Below, one piece after another: positions 1-8,173 of a DNA stretch of 64,000 nt. The notes beneath the pieces are model-generated. The model was not told where the DNA came from, made no database searches, and saw only the letters and a list, made by a program, of their open reading frames with translations. The stretch is taken from positions 327,035 to 391,034 of the forward strand of contig NZ_BMGP01000006.1 in assembly GCF_014640255.1 (NCBI RefSeq), in the 5' to 3' direction. The stretch is from Subtercola lobariae. Its GTDB lineage: Bacteria; Actinomycetota; Actinomycetes; Actinomycetales; Microbacteriaceae. Each line of letters begins with the position of its first letter. Position 1 is the stretch's first letter. Position numbers and translations under genes: made by a program.

Positions 1-1390
1 CGCCGGGCGGAGCGTCAGACCCGGCACCGCGATCCGCGATCGTGATGCGGTAGTGATGGCGTTCGTCGCGGCGAGCCACAAGGCCGCCCTCGAGAGACTC
101 CGCCGCGTCGTCGTGCTCCGCCGCGTCGTCGAGCCGCACGGTCACCTCCGCGAAGTAGCTGTGCGCGCTCTGCCGCCGCCCCACGAAGGCCGGAGTGCCG
201 GCGTCATCGAGGGTGGCCGCGGTTGGCGCGAGCGCGAGTTCACCGTTACCGACGCGAGCGAAGGTGGGGTGGGCGGTACGGATGAAGAGCCATCCAGGGT
301 CGAGAGTGCCCGACACGAAGTCGTCGGCGAACGCTGACGAGACCGGGGTGCCCGCGAGGCCTGTGGTCAGCGCCACACGTTTGTCGGTGCCGAAGACGGG
401 CCACCGGGCATCCGCTTCGCCCTGCCACGACACCGAAACGAGAAACGTTTCTCGGCCGAGCAACTGGTAACCGTGGCCGCCGAGGGGCCGACTGCCGAGA
501 ACGACCGCGAACCATTGACCGTTCGGAGTCTCGACGAGATCGGCGTGCCCCACCGACTGAATTGGCGACGACAGGCCGCGGTGGGTGAGCACCGGATTGT
601 CGGGATGCGGCTGATACGGCCCCTCGATGGCAGTCGACCGGGCGACGGTGACCGCATGGCCGGCGCTCGTGCCGCCCTCGGCGATGACGAGGTACCAGTA
701 CCCGCCGACGAGGTAGAGGTGCGGGCCTTCGGGGGCGTTGCCGCCGGTGCCCGCCCAGAGTTCGACCTCGTCGCTCAGGGGTTCGCCCGTGCTGAGGTCG
801 ATGAAGAAGCCGCGGATGCTCGTTCCGGTCGAATAGTGAAAGAACGCCCGGTCGCCAGCATCTGCGCCGCGGCCGTCGCCAGCGAGGTAGTCGCCGTGAC
901 TGACGCCGTGACTTGCGCCGTGACTGACGCCGTGACTTGCGCGGTGACTCGCGCGGTGACTCGCGCCGTCGTCGCGTGCTGCGACCGCGCCCTCTCTCGG
1001 CACGAACACCAACGACGGATCCCACCCCGACCCCGCGATGCGAACCGGGTCGCTCCACGGCCCCGCAGCGCTTTGGGCTGTCATCAGAAAGTGCCCCCAG
1101 CCCACCAGCGTGCTGGTGAGGTAGAACGTGCCCGCGTGGTGCCGCAGCGTGGGAGCGAATAGCCCCAGCGACGACGGCGCAGCGCTCAGGTCGAGCTGGC
1201 TGTCGCGTGTGACAACATTGCCGATCTGGCGCCAGCTCACGAGGTCGGTGCTCGTGTAGACGGGCAAGCCCGGCAGGTATTCGTTGGTGCTGGTGACCAG
1301 AAAGTAGTCGTCGCCGACCCGGCAGATGCTGGGGTCTGGGTGAAAGCCCGGCAGTATGGGGTTCGGAGCGTCAGAACGTGCGCGGTGCAC
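1..1390 (-). CDS. GH43 family glycoside hydrolase (beta-xylosidase/alpha-L-arabinofuranosidase type), 3' end outside window
   Basis: A five-bladed propeller glycosidase that would release xylose or arabinose from plant oligosaccharides. No signal peptide is visible, so it is probably cytoplasmic. The N-terminus reads NPILPGFHPDPS, the classic GH43 opening, with the catalytic-base Asp near residue 19. A GWDPS motif near 124 supplies the second Asp, and APEGPHLY carries the likely acid Glu. The GTG start at 1390 overlaps the end of the rhamnosidase gene by about 20 bp, which implies translational coupling. The gene runs off the left edge, so the C-terminal part is unseen. Oddity: a five-unit 12-bp repeat adds an SHG/SHR-type peptide to a loop after GWDPS. 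Family is confident; substrate is not. Confidence 0.88.
   Translation of the reverse strand, partial: MHRARSDAPNPILPGFHPDPSICRVGDDYFLVTSTNEYLPGLPVYTSTDLVSWRQIGNVVTRDSQLDLSAAPSSLGLFAPTLRHHAGTFYLTSTLVGWGHFLMTAQSAAGPWSDPVRIAGSGWDPSLVFVPREGAVAARDDGASHRASHRASHGVSHGASHGVSHGDYLAGDGRGADAGDRAFFHYSTGTSIRGFFIDLSTGEPLSDEVELWAGTGGNAPEGPHLYLVGGYWYLVIAEGGTSAGHAVTVARSTAIEGPYQPHPDNPVLTHRGLSSPIQSVGHADLVETPNGQWFAVVLGSRPLGGHGYQLLGRETFLVSVSWQGEADARWPVFGTDKRVALTTGLAGTPVSSAFADDFVSGTLDPGWLFIRTAHPTFARVGNGELALAPTAATLDDAGTPAFVGRRQSAHSYFAEVTVRLDDAAEHDDAAESLEGGLVARRDERHHYRITIADRGAGSDAPPG
901..960. repeat. 12-bp tandem repeat (5 units) inside the GH43 gene
   Basis: Five consecutive 12-bp units, each ending in GTGAC (for example TGACGCCGTGAC and TTGCGCCGTGAC), with partial units on either side. 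Read in the gene's frame on the minus strand they give a four-residue repeat of Ser-His-Gly/Arg-Val/Ala. The unit length is a multiple of three, so copy-number change would keep the frame. Confidence 0.9.
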
Positions 1391-4300
1391 TCGTGAACCC
1401 CACTCGACCCACTCTGAATTCGAACCAGTGCGGGCCGTCGCCTTCGGGCAGCGGCAGCCAAGGGCCTCGCCCGGTGTCGTGCACATCGCTCCAGCGAATG
1501 CCCACGGCCACTTCGATTACAGCGCTGCGGCCGGGCCAGTCGCCCACCTCGAGCGCCACGCGGTTCCAGGCGATTGGCAGCGGCCGGGCGTGCGCAGTGC
1601 GAACCGTGCCGTCGGCCGAGGTGAGGCGCAGCATCGGCCTCACTCGCCGGCCCACCAGCCCGGGCCCGTCGACGTCGAAGCTCGCGAATGCGAACGCGGC
1701 GTCGCTCAGGTCGAACGTGCGGCCGCCGGAGTCGAGCACGAGCCACTCGTCGACGTCGGGCCTGAAATCGGCGAGCGTCACGGTGAGCGTCGGGGCGGGC
1801 AGCGGCTCGTGGTACACGGGGGTGCAGATGATGTCGTGCTCGTCGAGGCGAACCGCTGCGGTGGTGCTCTGCGGCAGCCACGTGCTCGAGACTCCGTCAG
1901 ACAACCAGGTCTCGCCCGAGAGGGCTCGGCGGTTCGGCTGAGCAGCAGGGTCGTGGCGTTCGGGTAAAACGACGGCCGCCTTGACAAAGTGGATGCCCGG
2001 GCCGAACACGAGCATCCGCTCACCACCGGGTGCCTCGGCCCCGCCGACGAGCACCGATCGCGTTGCCGCCTCCGCCGGTGCCACGACTGAGCCAGTGGCC
2101 AAACCGGCCCCCTCGACGGCAGACGCGACAGTCGCCACCTCGGCCCCGTCGACGAGCACCGCGCCGGTTACCTCGCCCGGCAGGGCCACCTCGGCCACCG
2201 CGCCCACCGGAACGGTCACCTCGAGGCAGTACTCGCCGCCCTCGTACGACCACTGCGCCCGAATATCGCCGCGCGGCGTCAGTCGCTCGAACGACATCGA
2301 ATTGACGAGCCCGACGAGCGCGGGGGCGATGGTGAACCGCCGGAACCCCGGCTCAGTCGCCCGCAGTCCCGCGACGTACCGCCAGGCCCAGGCCGCGTAC
2401 GGAGCCCCGAGGCCGATGTGATCGAGCGAGGCGACGCCCACGTTCTCGTTGTCGATCCACCAGGTCTCCCAGAAGGTGCCCGGGCCGTCGACGAGCATCG
2501 ATCCGATGCCGGGTTGCTCGCGCTGGCGAATCGCCGCCAGCAGCGCAGTGCCACCATCGGCACGCGCGAGTGCCTCCACCACGGCTTTCGTGCCAGGGAA
2601 CCCGCTCGAGAGCCGATCGCCACGAGCCGCGACGGCGAGCCGCAACCGGTCGCTCAAGAACTCGTGGTCTGCGGGCTCGGCCAGCCCGGTGACGATGGCG
2701 ACGGCGTTCGAGCCTTGTGAATCGTTGCCCCAGGTGAGCTCGACGTCGTCGCGCAGGTGCCTGCGCGCCCCCTCGACAACAGCGTCGGCCTGCTCGCGGC
2801 GCAGAGCGGCCTCGTGCGGTGCGCCCGCGGCCTCCTCGAGATCGGCGAGCTGACGAAGCGAGGTCACCACCGCGCCGGTCTGCAACAGCACCGGCGGAGT
2901 CTGCTCAAATGCGAGCCAGTCGGCGCCGTAACTGATGTCGGCCCGGGTCACGATGCCGTCGTCGAGCGCGTTCACCTGCCAATCGGCCCAGCGGTGCATG
3001 GCCGGCAGTAGCTCGGTGATGATCGAGGCATCGCCGGTGGCCCACCACGTTTGCCACGGAATCTCGGTCATCGCCGAACCCCACACCGGGTCGGCGGGCT
3101 GAACACCCTCGGGCCCGAGCAGGTTCGGCGAGACGCCGACGATTCCGCCGTCGGGTTGGGCGTCGAGCGCCACATCGGCCAGCCAGTTGCGGTACACGCC
3201 CGTGAGGTCGATGTGCGCCAGACCCGCTTCGGCTGAGATCGAGGCGTCGCCCGTCCATCCGCCTTGCTCGCGGGTGGGGCAGTCTGACGGATACCCCGGC
3301 GTGTTGTTGTACTGCGTTCGCGCCGCCATCTCGACCAGGCTGTTCAGCTCTGGTGAGTCTGACGTGAGGGTGCCGATCTGCTCGGCCGCCGAGTGCAGCA
3401 CCCCGGCCGTCAGCGTTGCACCGACGTCGGGCGCGATGTTGCGCACCTCCACGTACCGAAAGCCGAACGAGGCAAACCACGGTTCGGCCGTTTCGTCGCC
3501 TCCCTTCGCGGTGTACGCGAAGACCTGTCGTTCTCGCTCGCGGTCGTTGGGCAGCCGGATGTTCGTGGTGTCGACCCGCCCGTTCGCATCGAGTTTCTCG
3601 CCGTGCACCACCTCGAGCCGCACTCCGGCGGTCACCCCGTGCAACTCGAGTGACACCCGTGCCGAAACGTTCTCGGCCAGTTCGTAGACGCGAACATCCG
3701 GAGCCGGCGCGCCGATCTGCGTCGCGTTCAGACGCCGCACGATACGAATGGGCGGCCCGGCGTCGGGTTCGATGACGCCCGAGTGCCCGGTGCGGTCGGA
3801 GCTCGGGGTGGTTGCCGGGGGAGCGGGCGTGCCCACTGCGGGGGTTCCCGCCGCGGCGGCGGCGTCATTGGCGGCGGCCGATTCGGTGAGAATTGCGGCC
3901 ACGGAGGCGGTTGCTGCCTCGGAGAAGAGGGCGACCGGGTCGGCGTGACGGCCAGCATCGCCGATGGGCCTGCCACCGGGTGCGGCCCATGAGTCTGCAA
4001 TTCGGTTGTCGTGTTCTTCGAGATAAAACGGGTCGTCGGCGATGAGCGAGGTGCGGGAGAGCTGCCACTCGGGCGAGGTGCCGATGCTCTGCACCGAGTC
4101 GTCGCTGAACTCGATGCGTAGCTCGGCGATGACGCGGGGCTGGTCGAGAACGAGGCGGTAGTGGCTCAGAATGGCGGCAACTGCGAACCGGTGGGTCGTG
4201 CCGGTGGCCATGAGGAGGTGCGTGACGTCATAGCTTCGCGATATGGAACGTTTCAGCGAAGAATCAGTCGGGTCGTTCGCGTCGGGGTTCACGGCGGTTC

Positions 4301-4952
4301 CGTCGATGAACGGCCGAATCCGGCCCGCCCCGGCGAAGTGCACGGTGGCGCGCGTGATGGCTGGGGTGCCTGTGCCGACATCGAGTGCGCGGGCGCCCAG
4401 TTCGAAGTCGATGAACGCCGCTTCGGTGGAGGCGAACGTGATCCACAACGCGTTCCAGTCGGCCGCGCTGAACGGGCCCGTCACGATTTCGGCAGGAGCC
4501 GACCATCCCGAAACATCACCGTTTTCGTCGGTGACGCGCACGGCCCACCACGCCTGTGAATGCGGGGCAAGAGGGGTGCCACCCCAGGCGATCGCACGGT
4601 TTTCCGCCGATTCCACCCGGCCAGAGGCCCAAACAAGCCCCAATGGTTCTGTTCGAGAGTCACGGAATGGCGCGTCGAGGTCGCCGTCTGCCTGAGCGTC
4701 ACGCGCCTCCAACGGTTCGCCCGCGGTCAGCGCAGCGAGTTCGAGAGCCGTGCGCGCCGCGACGATTTCGTAGGCGACCTGCTGCTGTAAATTGCGAACG
4801 AGCGGCACGACCCACGAGAGGCGGGGGGTGGGCGACGACGCGACGGGAAGCGCGACGCCCGGTTCGTGGTCGTCGGCGAGGCGATCATCCACCATCAGGC
4901 GAATGGGTACCGAAACCTCGGCGGCGTGTGCCGAACCGTGTGTGTGCTGCAT
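1371..4952 (-). CDS. Alpha-L-rhamnosidase, GH78
   Basis: Hydrolyses terminal alpha-L-rhamnose from rhamnosylated glycans or glycosides and would feed the rhamnose pathway encoded at 13240-18226. The 1193-residue protein has an N-terminal beta-sandwich region, a GH78 (alpha/alpha)6 barrel with the signature DCPTREQGGWTGDAS near residue 555, and a beta-sandwich after the barrel. About 200 extra C-terminal residues look like an accessory domain. An Ala/Pro/Thr-rich insert lies around residues 355-390. No signal peptide is visible. The ATG at 4952 was chosen because the rhamnosidase fold begins there. The open frame extends upstream to 6215 only by running antisense through the LacI gene. Two LacI-type operators (4978 and 5050) precede it. 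Confidence 0.93.
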   Translation of the reverse strand: MQHTHGSAHAAEVSVPIRLMVDDRLADDHEPGVALPVASSPTPRLSWVVPLVRNLQQQVAYEIVAARTALELAALTAGEPLEARDAQADGDLDAPFRDSRTEPLGLVWASGRVESAENRAIAWGGTPLAPHSQAWWAVRVTDENGDVSGWSAPAEIVTGPFSAADWNALWITFASTEAAFIDFELGARALDVGTGTPAITRATVHFAGAGRIRPFIDGTAVNPDANDPTDSSLKRSISRSYDVTHLLMATGTTHRFAVAAILSHYRLVLDQPRVIAELRIEFSDDSVQSIGTSPEWQLSRTSLIADDPFYLEEHDNRIADSWAAPGGRPIGDAGRHADPVALFSEAATASVAAILTESAAANDAAAAAGTPAVGTPAPPATTPSSDRTGHSGVIEPDAGPPIRIVRRLNATQIGAPAPDVRVYELAENVSARVSLELHGVTAGVRLEVVHGEKLDANGRVDTTNIRLPNDRERERQVFAYTAKGGDETAEPWFASFGFRYVEVRNIAPDVGATLTAGVLHSAAEQIGTLTSDSPELNSLVEMAARTQYNNTPGYPSDCPTREQGGWTGDASISAEAGLAHIDLTGVYRNWLADVALDAQPDGGIVGVSPNLLGPEGVQPADPVWGSAMTEIPWQTWWATGDASIITELLPAMHRWADWQVNALDDGIVTRADISYGADWLAFEQTPPVLLQTGAVVTSLRQLADLEEAAGAPHEAALRREQADAVVEGARRHLRDDVELTWGNDSQGSNAVAIVTGLAEPADHEFLSDRLRLAVAARGDRLSSGFPGTKAVVEALARADGGTALLAAIRQREQPGIGSMLVDGPGTFWETWWIDNENVGVASLDHIGLGAPYAAWAWRYVAGLRATEPGFRRFTIAPALVGLVNSMSFERLTPRGDIRAQWSYEGGEYCLEVTVPVGAVAEVALPGEVTGAVLVDGAEVATVASAVEGAGLATGSVVAPAEAATRSVLVGGAEAPGGERMLVFGPGIHFVKAAVVLPERHDPAAQPNRRALSGETWLSDGVSSTWLPQSTTAAVRLDEHDIICTPVYHEPLPAPTLTVTLADFRPDVDEWLVLDSGGRTFDLSDAAFAFASFDVDGPGLVGRRVRPMLRLTSADGTVRTAHARPLPIAWNRVALEVGDWPGRSAVIEVAVGIRWSDVHDTGRGPWLPLPEGDGPHWFEFRVGRVGFTSAPRTF

Positions 4953-4977
4953 TGCAAGAGCCTCTCCGGGCGCGAAA

Positions 4978-4989
4978 TGAAACCTTTCA
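4978..4989. promoter_or_regulatory. LacI-type operator, rhamnosidase-proximal
   Basis: TGAAACCTTTCA, a near-palindrome 25 bp in front of the rhamnosidase start. It differs at two positions from the exact sites at 5050, 8117 and 8131. Its position suits repression of the leftward GH78-GH43 unit. Confidence 0.6.
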
Positions 4990-5049
4990 GCGCCAGGCTC
5001 ATATTTTAGCCACAGATCGCTTCGGGGCGATAGTTCTGGTAGAATCCTA

Positions 5050-5061
5050 TGAAACGTATCA
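5050..5061. promoter_or_regulatory. LacI-type operator in the GH78/LacI divergent region
   Basis: TGAAACGTATCA, identical to the two sites at 8117 and 8131. It lies in the roughly 300-bp region between the divergent rhamnosidase and LacI genes, so it could control both. No other gene is apparent between 4953 and 5252. Confidence 0.7.
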
Positions 5062-5252
5062 GCCGACGATGGCGGTCGGGGCCGGAATGTGGCACGGTTG
5101 CTGGCGCGTCGTCGTCGGGTGAACACGATGAACACGGCTGGCGGCAGGCGGCGGGCGCACTTCGCGCGAATGGCCGGCCAGATGCTCCGGTTATGCGACG
5201 AGCTGGGCCAGCGACAACAGGGGATGAGCGGCAACAAACGAATGGTGAGCAC

Positions 5253-6377
5253 ATGAAACCCAACGTCGGAATTCGGGAGGTGGCCGAGCACGCCGGAGTG
5301 TCGGTCGGCACCGTGTCGAACGTGCTGAATCACCCGAAGAATGTCACGCCCGCCAACTTGGCGAAGGTTCAGCGGTCGATGCTCGAACTCGGTTTCGTGC
5401 GCAACGACCTCGCGCGTCAGTTGCGTATGGGTGCAGGCAGCACCATCGGGCTGGTGGTGCTGAACATCTCGAACCCGTTCTTCGCCGATCTGGCGCACGC
5501 GCTCGAGGCCGAGGCCGAGCTCAACGGCCACACGGTCATCCTGGGCTCGAGCGACCAAAACGCCGAACGCGAAGACCGTTACATCGACCTCTTCGAGGAG
5601 CAGCGTGTGCGCGGAATGCTCATTGCTCCGCTCGACGGCGTCACTCCGCGCCTGTCGCGGCTGCGTTCGCGCGGAACCCCGGTGATCTTGTTCGACAGCT
5701 CTGCCGACCCTGAGCACTTCTGCTCGGTGACCCTCGACGGCACGGCGGGTGGGTACATGGCCACGAGCCACTTGATCGAGACGGGCAGGCGCAGCATCCT
5801 GTTCGCCGGCGGCCCGTTCTCGCAGGTGGGCGAACGACTCACCGGTGCGAGCAAAGCCGCTCGCGAGCACGAGGGTGTGACGCTCTCGCTGATGGAGACG
5901 AACGACCTCACCGTTGCCGAGGGGCGAGAGGTGGGCGACAGAATTCTCGCGATGCCCGCGGCGTCGCGACCCGATGCGATTTTCGCGGCCAACGACCTGC
6001 TCGCAGTCGGCATTCTGCAGTCGCTCATTCTCGCGTCTGACCTGTCGGTGCCCGACGATATTGCGCTGATCGGCTACGACGACATCGACTTCGCCGCCTC
6101 GACCATGGTGCCGCTCTCGACCATTCGCCAACCGCGCGACCTGATTGCGCGCGAGGCGCTTCGGCTGCTGCACGAAGAGGCCGACGCGGGTTCGGGGCAC
6201 GTGCACGGTCGACACTTGTTCATGCCCGAGCTCGTGGTGCGCGAGAGCACGCGGTCTGCCGGTGCCGCTGCGGGTGCCGCGGGTGCTGCGGGTGGCGCGG
6301 GTGTCGCGGGTGGCTCGGTGGCCAGCTCCGACGCCTCAACCGCCCGCGGCACCGCGGCGAAGCGCACCGGTGCCTGA
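5253..6377 (+). CDS. LacI-family transcriptional regulator
   Basis: A sugar-responsive DNA-binding repressor, probably controlling the flanking glycosidase genes through the TGAAACGTATCA sites. Residues 5-25 form the LacI helix-turn-helix (IREVAEHAGVSVGTVSNVLN), followed by a periplasmic-binding-protein-like effector domain with NPFFADLA, ANDLLAVGI and GYDDIDFA motifs. The ATG at 5253 gives a standard LacI N-terminus; the frame is open further upstream but adds nothing homologous. It is clearly related to the regulator at 18429. Oddity: the C-terminus carries roughly 40 Ala/Gly-rich residues beyond the usual end, encoded by GGTGCCGCGGGT-like repeats. The next gene starts inside its last codons. 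Confidence 0.93.
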   Translation: MKPNVGIREVAEHAGVSVGTVSNVLNHPKNVTPANLAKVQRSMLELGFVRNDLARQLRMGAGSTIGLVVLNISNPFFADLAHALEAEAELNGHTVILGSSDQNAEREDRYIDLFEEQRVRGMLIAPLDGVTPRLSRLRSRGTPVILFDSSADPEHFCSVTLDGTAGGYMATSHLIETGRRSILFAGGPFSQVGERLTGASKAAREHEGVTLSLMETNDLTVAEGREVGDRILAMPAASRPDAIFAANDLLAVGILQSLILASDLSVPDDIALIGYDDIDFAASTMVPLSTIRQPRDLIAREALRLLHEEADAGSGHVHGRHLFMPELVVRESTRSAGAAAGAAGAAGGAGVAGGSVASSDASTARGTAAKRTGA

Positions 6378-8076
6378 CGTTTACGCGGCCGATCAGCTGC
6401 CGCTCTTCACGACCACGCGCACACAGGATGCCCGGCTCGCCGCCTCGTTCGATCGCCTCTGCCAGCCCGACTACGACACCGCGGCGGTCATCGCCGAGAC
6501 CATCGTCGACGCGTGGCCCGGCGATCTCGCAGGCCGCCTTCTGCTCTCGCTGTCGCGTTTCGCGCGCGCCGGATTTCCCGCCCTGCCGCACGCCACCGAA
6601 CTCGTCGAGGGCATGCTCGAAGCGGTGAATGCCGAGGGGTACTTCGGCGAGGTGCTGGGTGAGGTGGTCGACGAGCAGCAGGTGGCCTGCCACGGCTGGG
6701 TCGTGTCAGGCCTGTTGCAGTATGCGGCGGTCAGTGGGGATGCCCGGGCATCCGTCGCCGCGTTTCGCATCGTCGACGCGCTGCTGTTGCCCGCCCTTGC
6801 GCGGCTCGACTCGTACCCATTCGAGCGCGACACCTCGGCTGATGTGGGGGAGGCCTCGGGTAGCGCCGAGGTCATTCTGAACGGATGGCGACTCTCGACC
6901 GACATCTGGTGTGTGTTTCTCGCTTTGAACGGGCTGGTTCCGAGCTTTCAGCAGTCGGGGCGGTCTGACATCGCGGCGGCCATCGTTTTGCTGCGCGCGG
7001 TGCTCGACCGGGTCGACGTGGTGGCCAAGCGGGCGCAGCTGCACGCTACCCTCGCGGCTGCGCGCTGCCTGGCCGACTTCGCGGAGGCTGGCGGGGTCGC
7101 TGCCCGACCCGCGGTGGCCGGCGGGGCGGGTGGCCCGGTCGACTCGTCGCGGGATACAGCCGTTGTCGCGGACGCGAACGGTAGCGCCGATGCCACCGCC
7201 GCTGCCGCTGCCACCGCCACCGCCACCGCCACCGCCGAGTTTCGTGCCGCCGCGGCAACCGCCGTCCGGCTCTACAACGCGTACGCAGCCCACGGCCGCA
7301 CGCTCAACTACGCCACCTTCAACTGGTTCGGCCGCCCCGATTCGTGGACCGAGCCGTGCGCCATCGTCGACTCCCTCGCCCTGGCCTACACGCTCTGGCG
7401 GCTCACCGGCGAACAGCGCTACCTCGACGACGCTCAGCGGATCGAGTACAACGCCCTCGACACCGCTGAGCGCGCGAACGGCAGCTTCGGGCTCGATTCA
7501 GTGATGACTCCCGAGCATCCTGAGCTGCGCGAGGTACACCCCGACGCACGCTGGTGCTGCACCATGCGCGGAGCGCTCGGCCTGCTCGAAGCGCGCGAGA
7601 ACTCCGTGGCGCTTGCCTCAACGGCGGCGCCGTCGTCGTCAGCGTCAGCACCCGTGTCGGCTCGCGGCGCCTCGGCGCCAGTGAACGGGGTGGCGATCGT
7701 GCCGACATCGGGGCTCGCGCTAGACATCGTCGGCTTCCACTCCGGCACGATCGCGGTTGCTGCAGGCTCCGCAGGCGAATGGATGCTCCGCGAAACCACC
7801 GCGTACCCCGCCGCCCCCGAAGTGCGCTTCGACGTGATTCGCGCGCCCGAGAACGCCGTGCCGCTCACCCTCACGCTGAGGTACCCCGGCGGCAGCCAGA
7901 CGCTCGTGCTCGCCCCGCGGGTGGGCGCGGCAGTCGAGGCCGAGATTCCGCTGGCGGTCACGGAAGAGTCGGTGGGCAGCGGGCTTGTGGCGGTGTTTCG
8001 CGGCCCGGTGCTGCAGAGCATCCATTCGGCTGGCACACAGCAGGCGTTACAACCCGACCTGACCTCAAAAGCTTGA
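6370..8076 (+). CDS. GH127-like protein (beta-L-arabinofuranosidase-related)
   Basis: Probably an (alpha/alpha)6-barrel glycosidase related to GH127/DUF1680. The key family elements are visible: TEPC (Glu328, Cys330) in the context of ETCAS in GH127 enzymes, followed by LWRLTGEQRYLDDAQRIEYNAL. A CC pair lies at 396-397 (WCCTMRGALGLLE), matching the zinc/nucleophile Cys-Cys motif. At 568 residues it is shorter than most characterised members. An Ala/Thr-rich repeat near residues 275-295 (codons at 7190-7240) is an apparent low-complexity insertion. The GTG start at 6370 overlaps the LacI stop by 8 bp, so the two are co-transcribed. Activity is uncertain because overall similarity to characterised enzymes looks low. 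Confidence 0.7.
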   Translation: MPDVYAADQLPLFTTTRTQDARLAASFDRLCQPDYDTAAVIAETIVDAWPGDLAGRLLLSLSRFARAGFPALPHATELVEGMLEAVNAEGYFGEVLGEVVDEQQVACHGWVVSGLLQYAAVSGDARASVAAFRIVDALLLPALARLDSYPFERDTSADVGEASGSAEVILNGWRLSTDIWCVFLALNGLVPSFQQSGRSDIAAAIVLLRAVLDRVDVVAKRAQLHATLAAARCLADFAEAGGVAARPAVAGGAGGPVDSSRDTAVVADANGSADATAAAAATATATATAEFRAAAATAVRLYNAYAAHGRTLNYATFNWFGRPDSWTEPCAIVDSLALAYTLWRLTGEQRYLDDAQRIEYNALDTAERANGSFGLDSVMTPEHPELREVHPDARWCCTMRGALGLLEARENSVALASTAAPSSSASAPVSARGASAPVNGVAIVPTSGLALDIVGFHSGTIAVAAGSAGEWMLRETTAYPAAPEVRFDVIRAPENAVPLTLTLRYPGGSQTLVLAPRVGAAVEAEIPLAVTEESVGSGLVAVFRGPVLQSIHSAGTQQALQPDLTSKA

Positions 8077-8100
8077 CATACCCCCGAAGGGGGGTAAAAC
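8073..8100 (+). promoter_or_regulatory. Sigma-70-type promoter with a G/C palindrome in the spacer
   Basis: TTGACA at 8073-8078 and TAAAAC at 8095-8100 are separated by 16 bp. The spacer is almost wholly filled by the palindrome TACCCCCGAAGGGGGGTA (79-96 of that block). Two LacI-type operators follow immediately. It would drive the exported protein at 8174. The palindrome alone could instead be a terminator for the gene ending at 8076, although no T-run follows it. Confidence 0.6.
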
Positions 8101-8116
8101 TGAACCTGCTCGAAAT

Positions 8117-8128
8117 TGAAACGTATCA
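8117..8128. promoter_or_regulatory. LacI-type operator 1 before the exported hydrolase gene
   Basis: TGAAACGTATCA, an exact copy of the site at 5050, placed just downstream of the -10 element where repressor binding would block initiation. Confidence 0.72.
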
Positions 8129-8130
8129 GA

Positions 8131-8142
8131 TGAAACGTATCA
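8131..8142. promoter_or_regulatory. LacI-type operator 2 before the exported hydrolase gene
   Basis: A second exact TGAAACGTATCA, starting 14 bp after operator 1, between the promoter and the ribosome-binding site (GGAGGAG at 8159-8165). Confidence 0.72.
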
Positions 8143-8173
8143 CTCACATGCTCGAGCAGGAGGAGCAACACGA

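Noticed and set aside
246..1058. An Arg-rich 270-residue open frame on the minus strand
   Set aside because: It overlaps the GH43 gene in another frame on the same strand and has a repetitive Arg/Pro composition typical of high-GC shadow frames.
4244..4255. TGGAACGTTTCA inside the rhamnosidase gene as a primary operator
   Set aside because: It lies about 700 bp inside the coding sequence; kept only as a possible auxiliary site.
4953..6215. Upstream extension of the rhamnosidase reading frame to about 1614 residues
   Set aside because: The extra part runs antisense through the LacI gene and shows no domain of its own; the GH78 fold starts at 4952.
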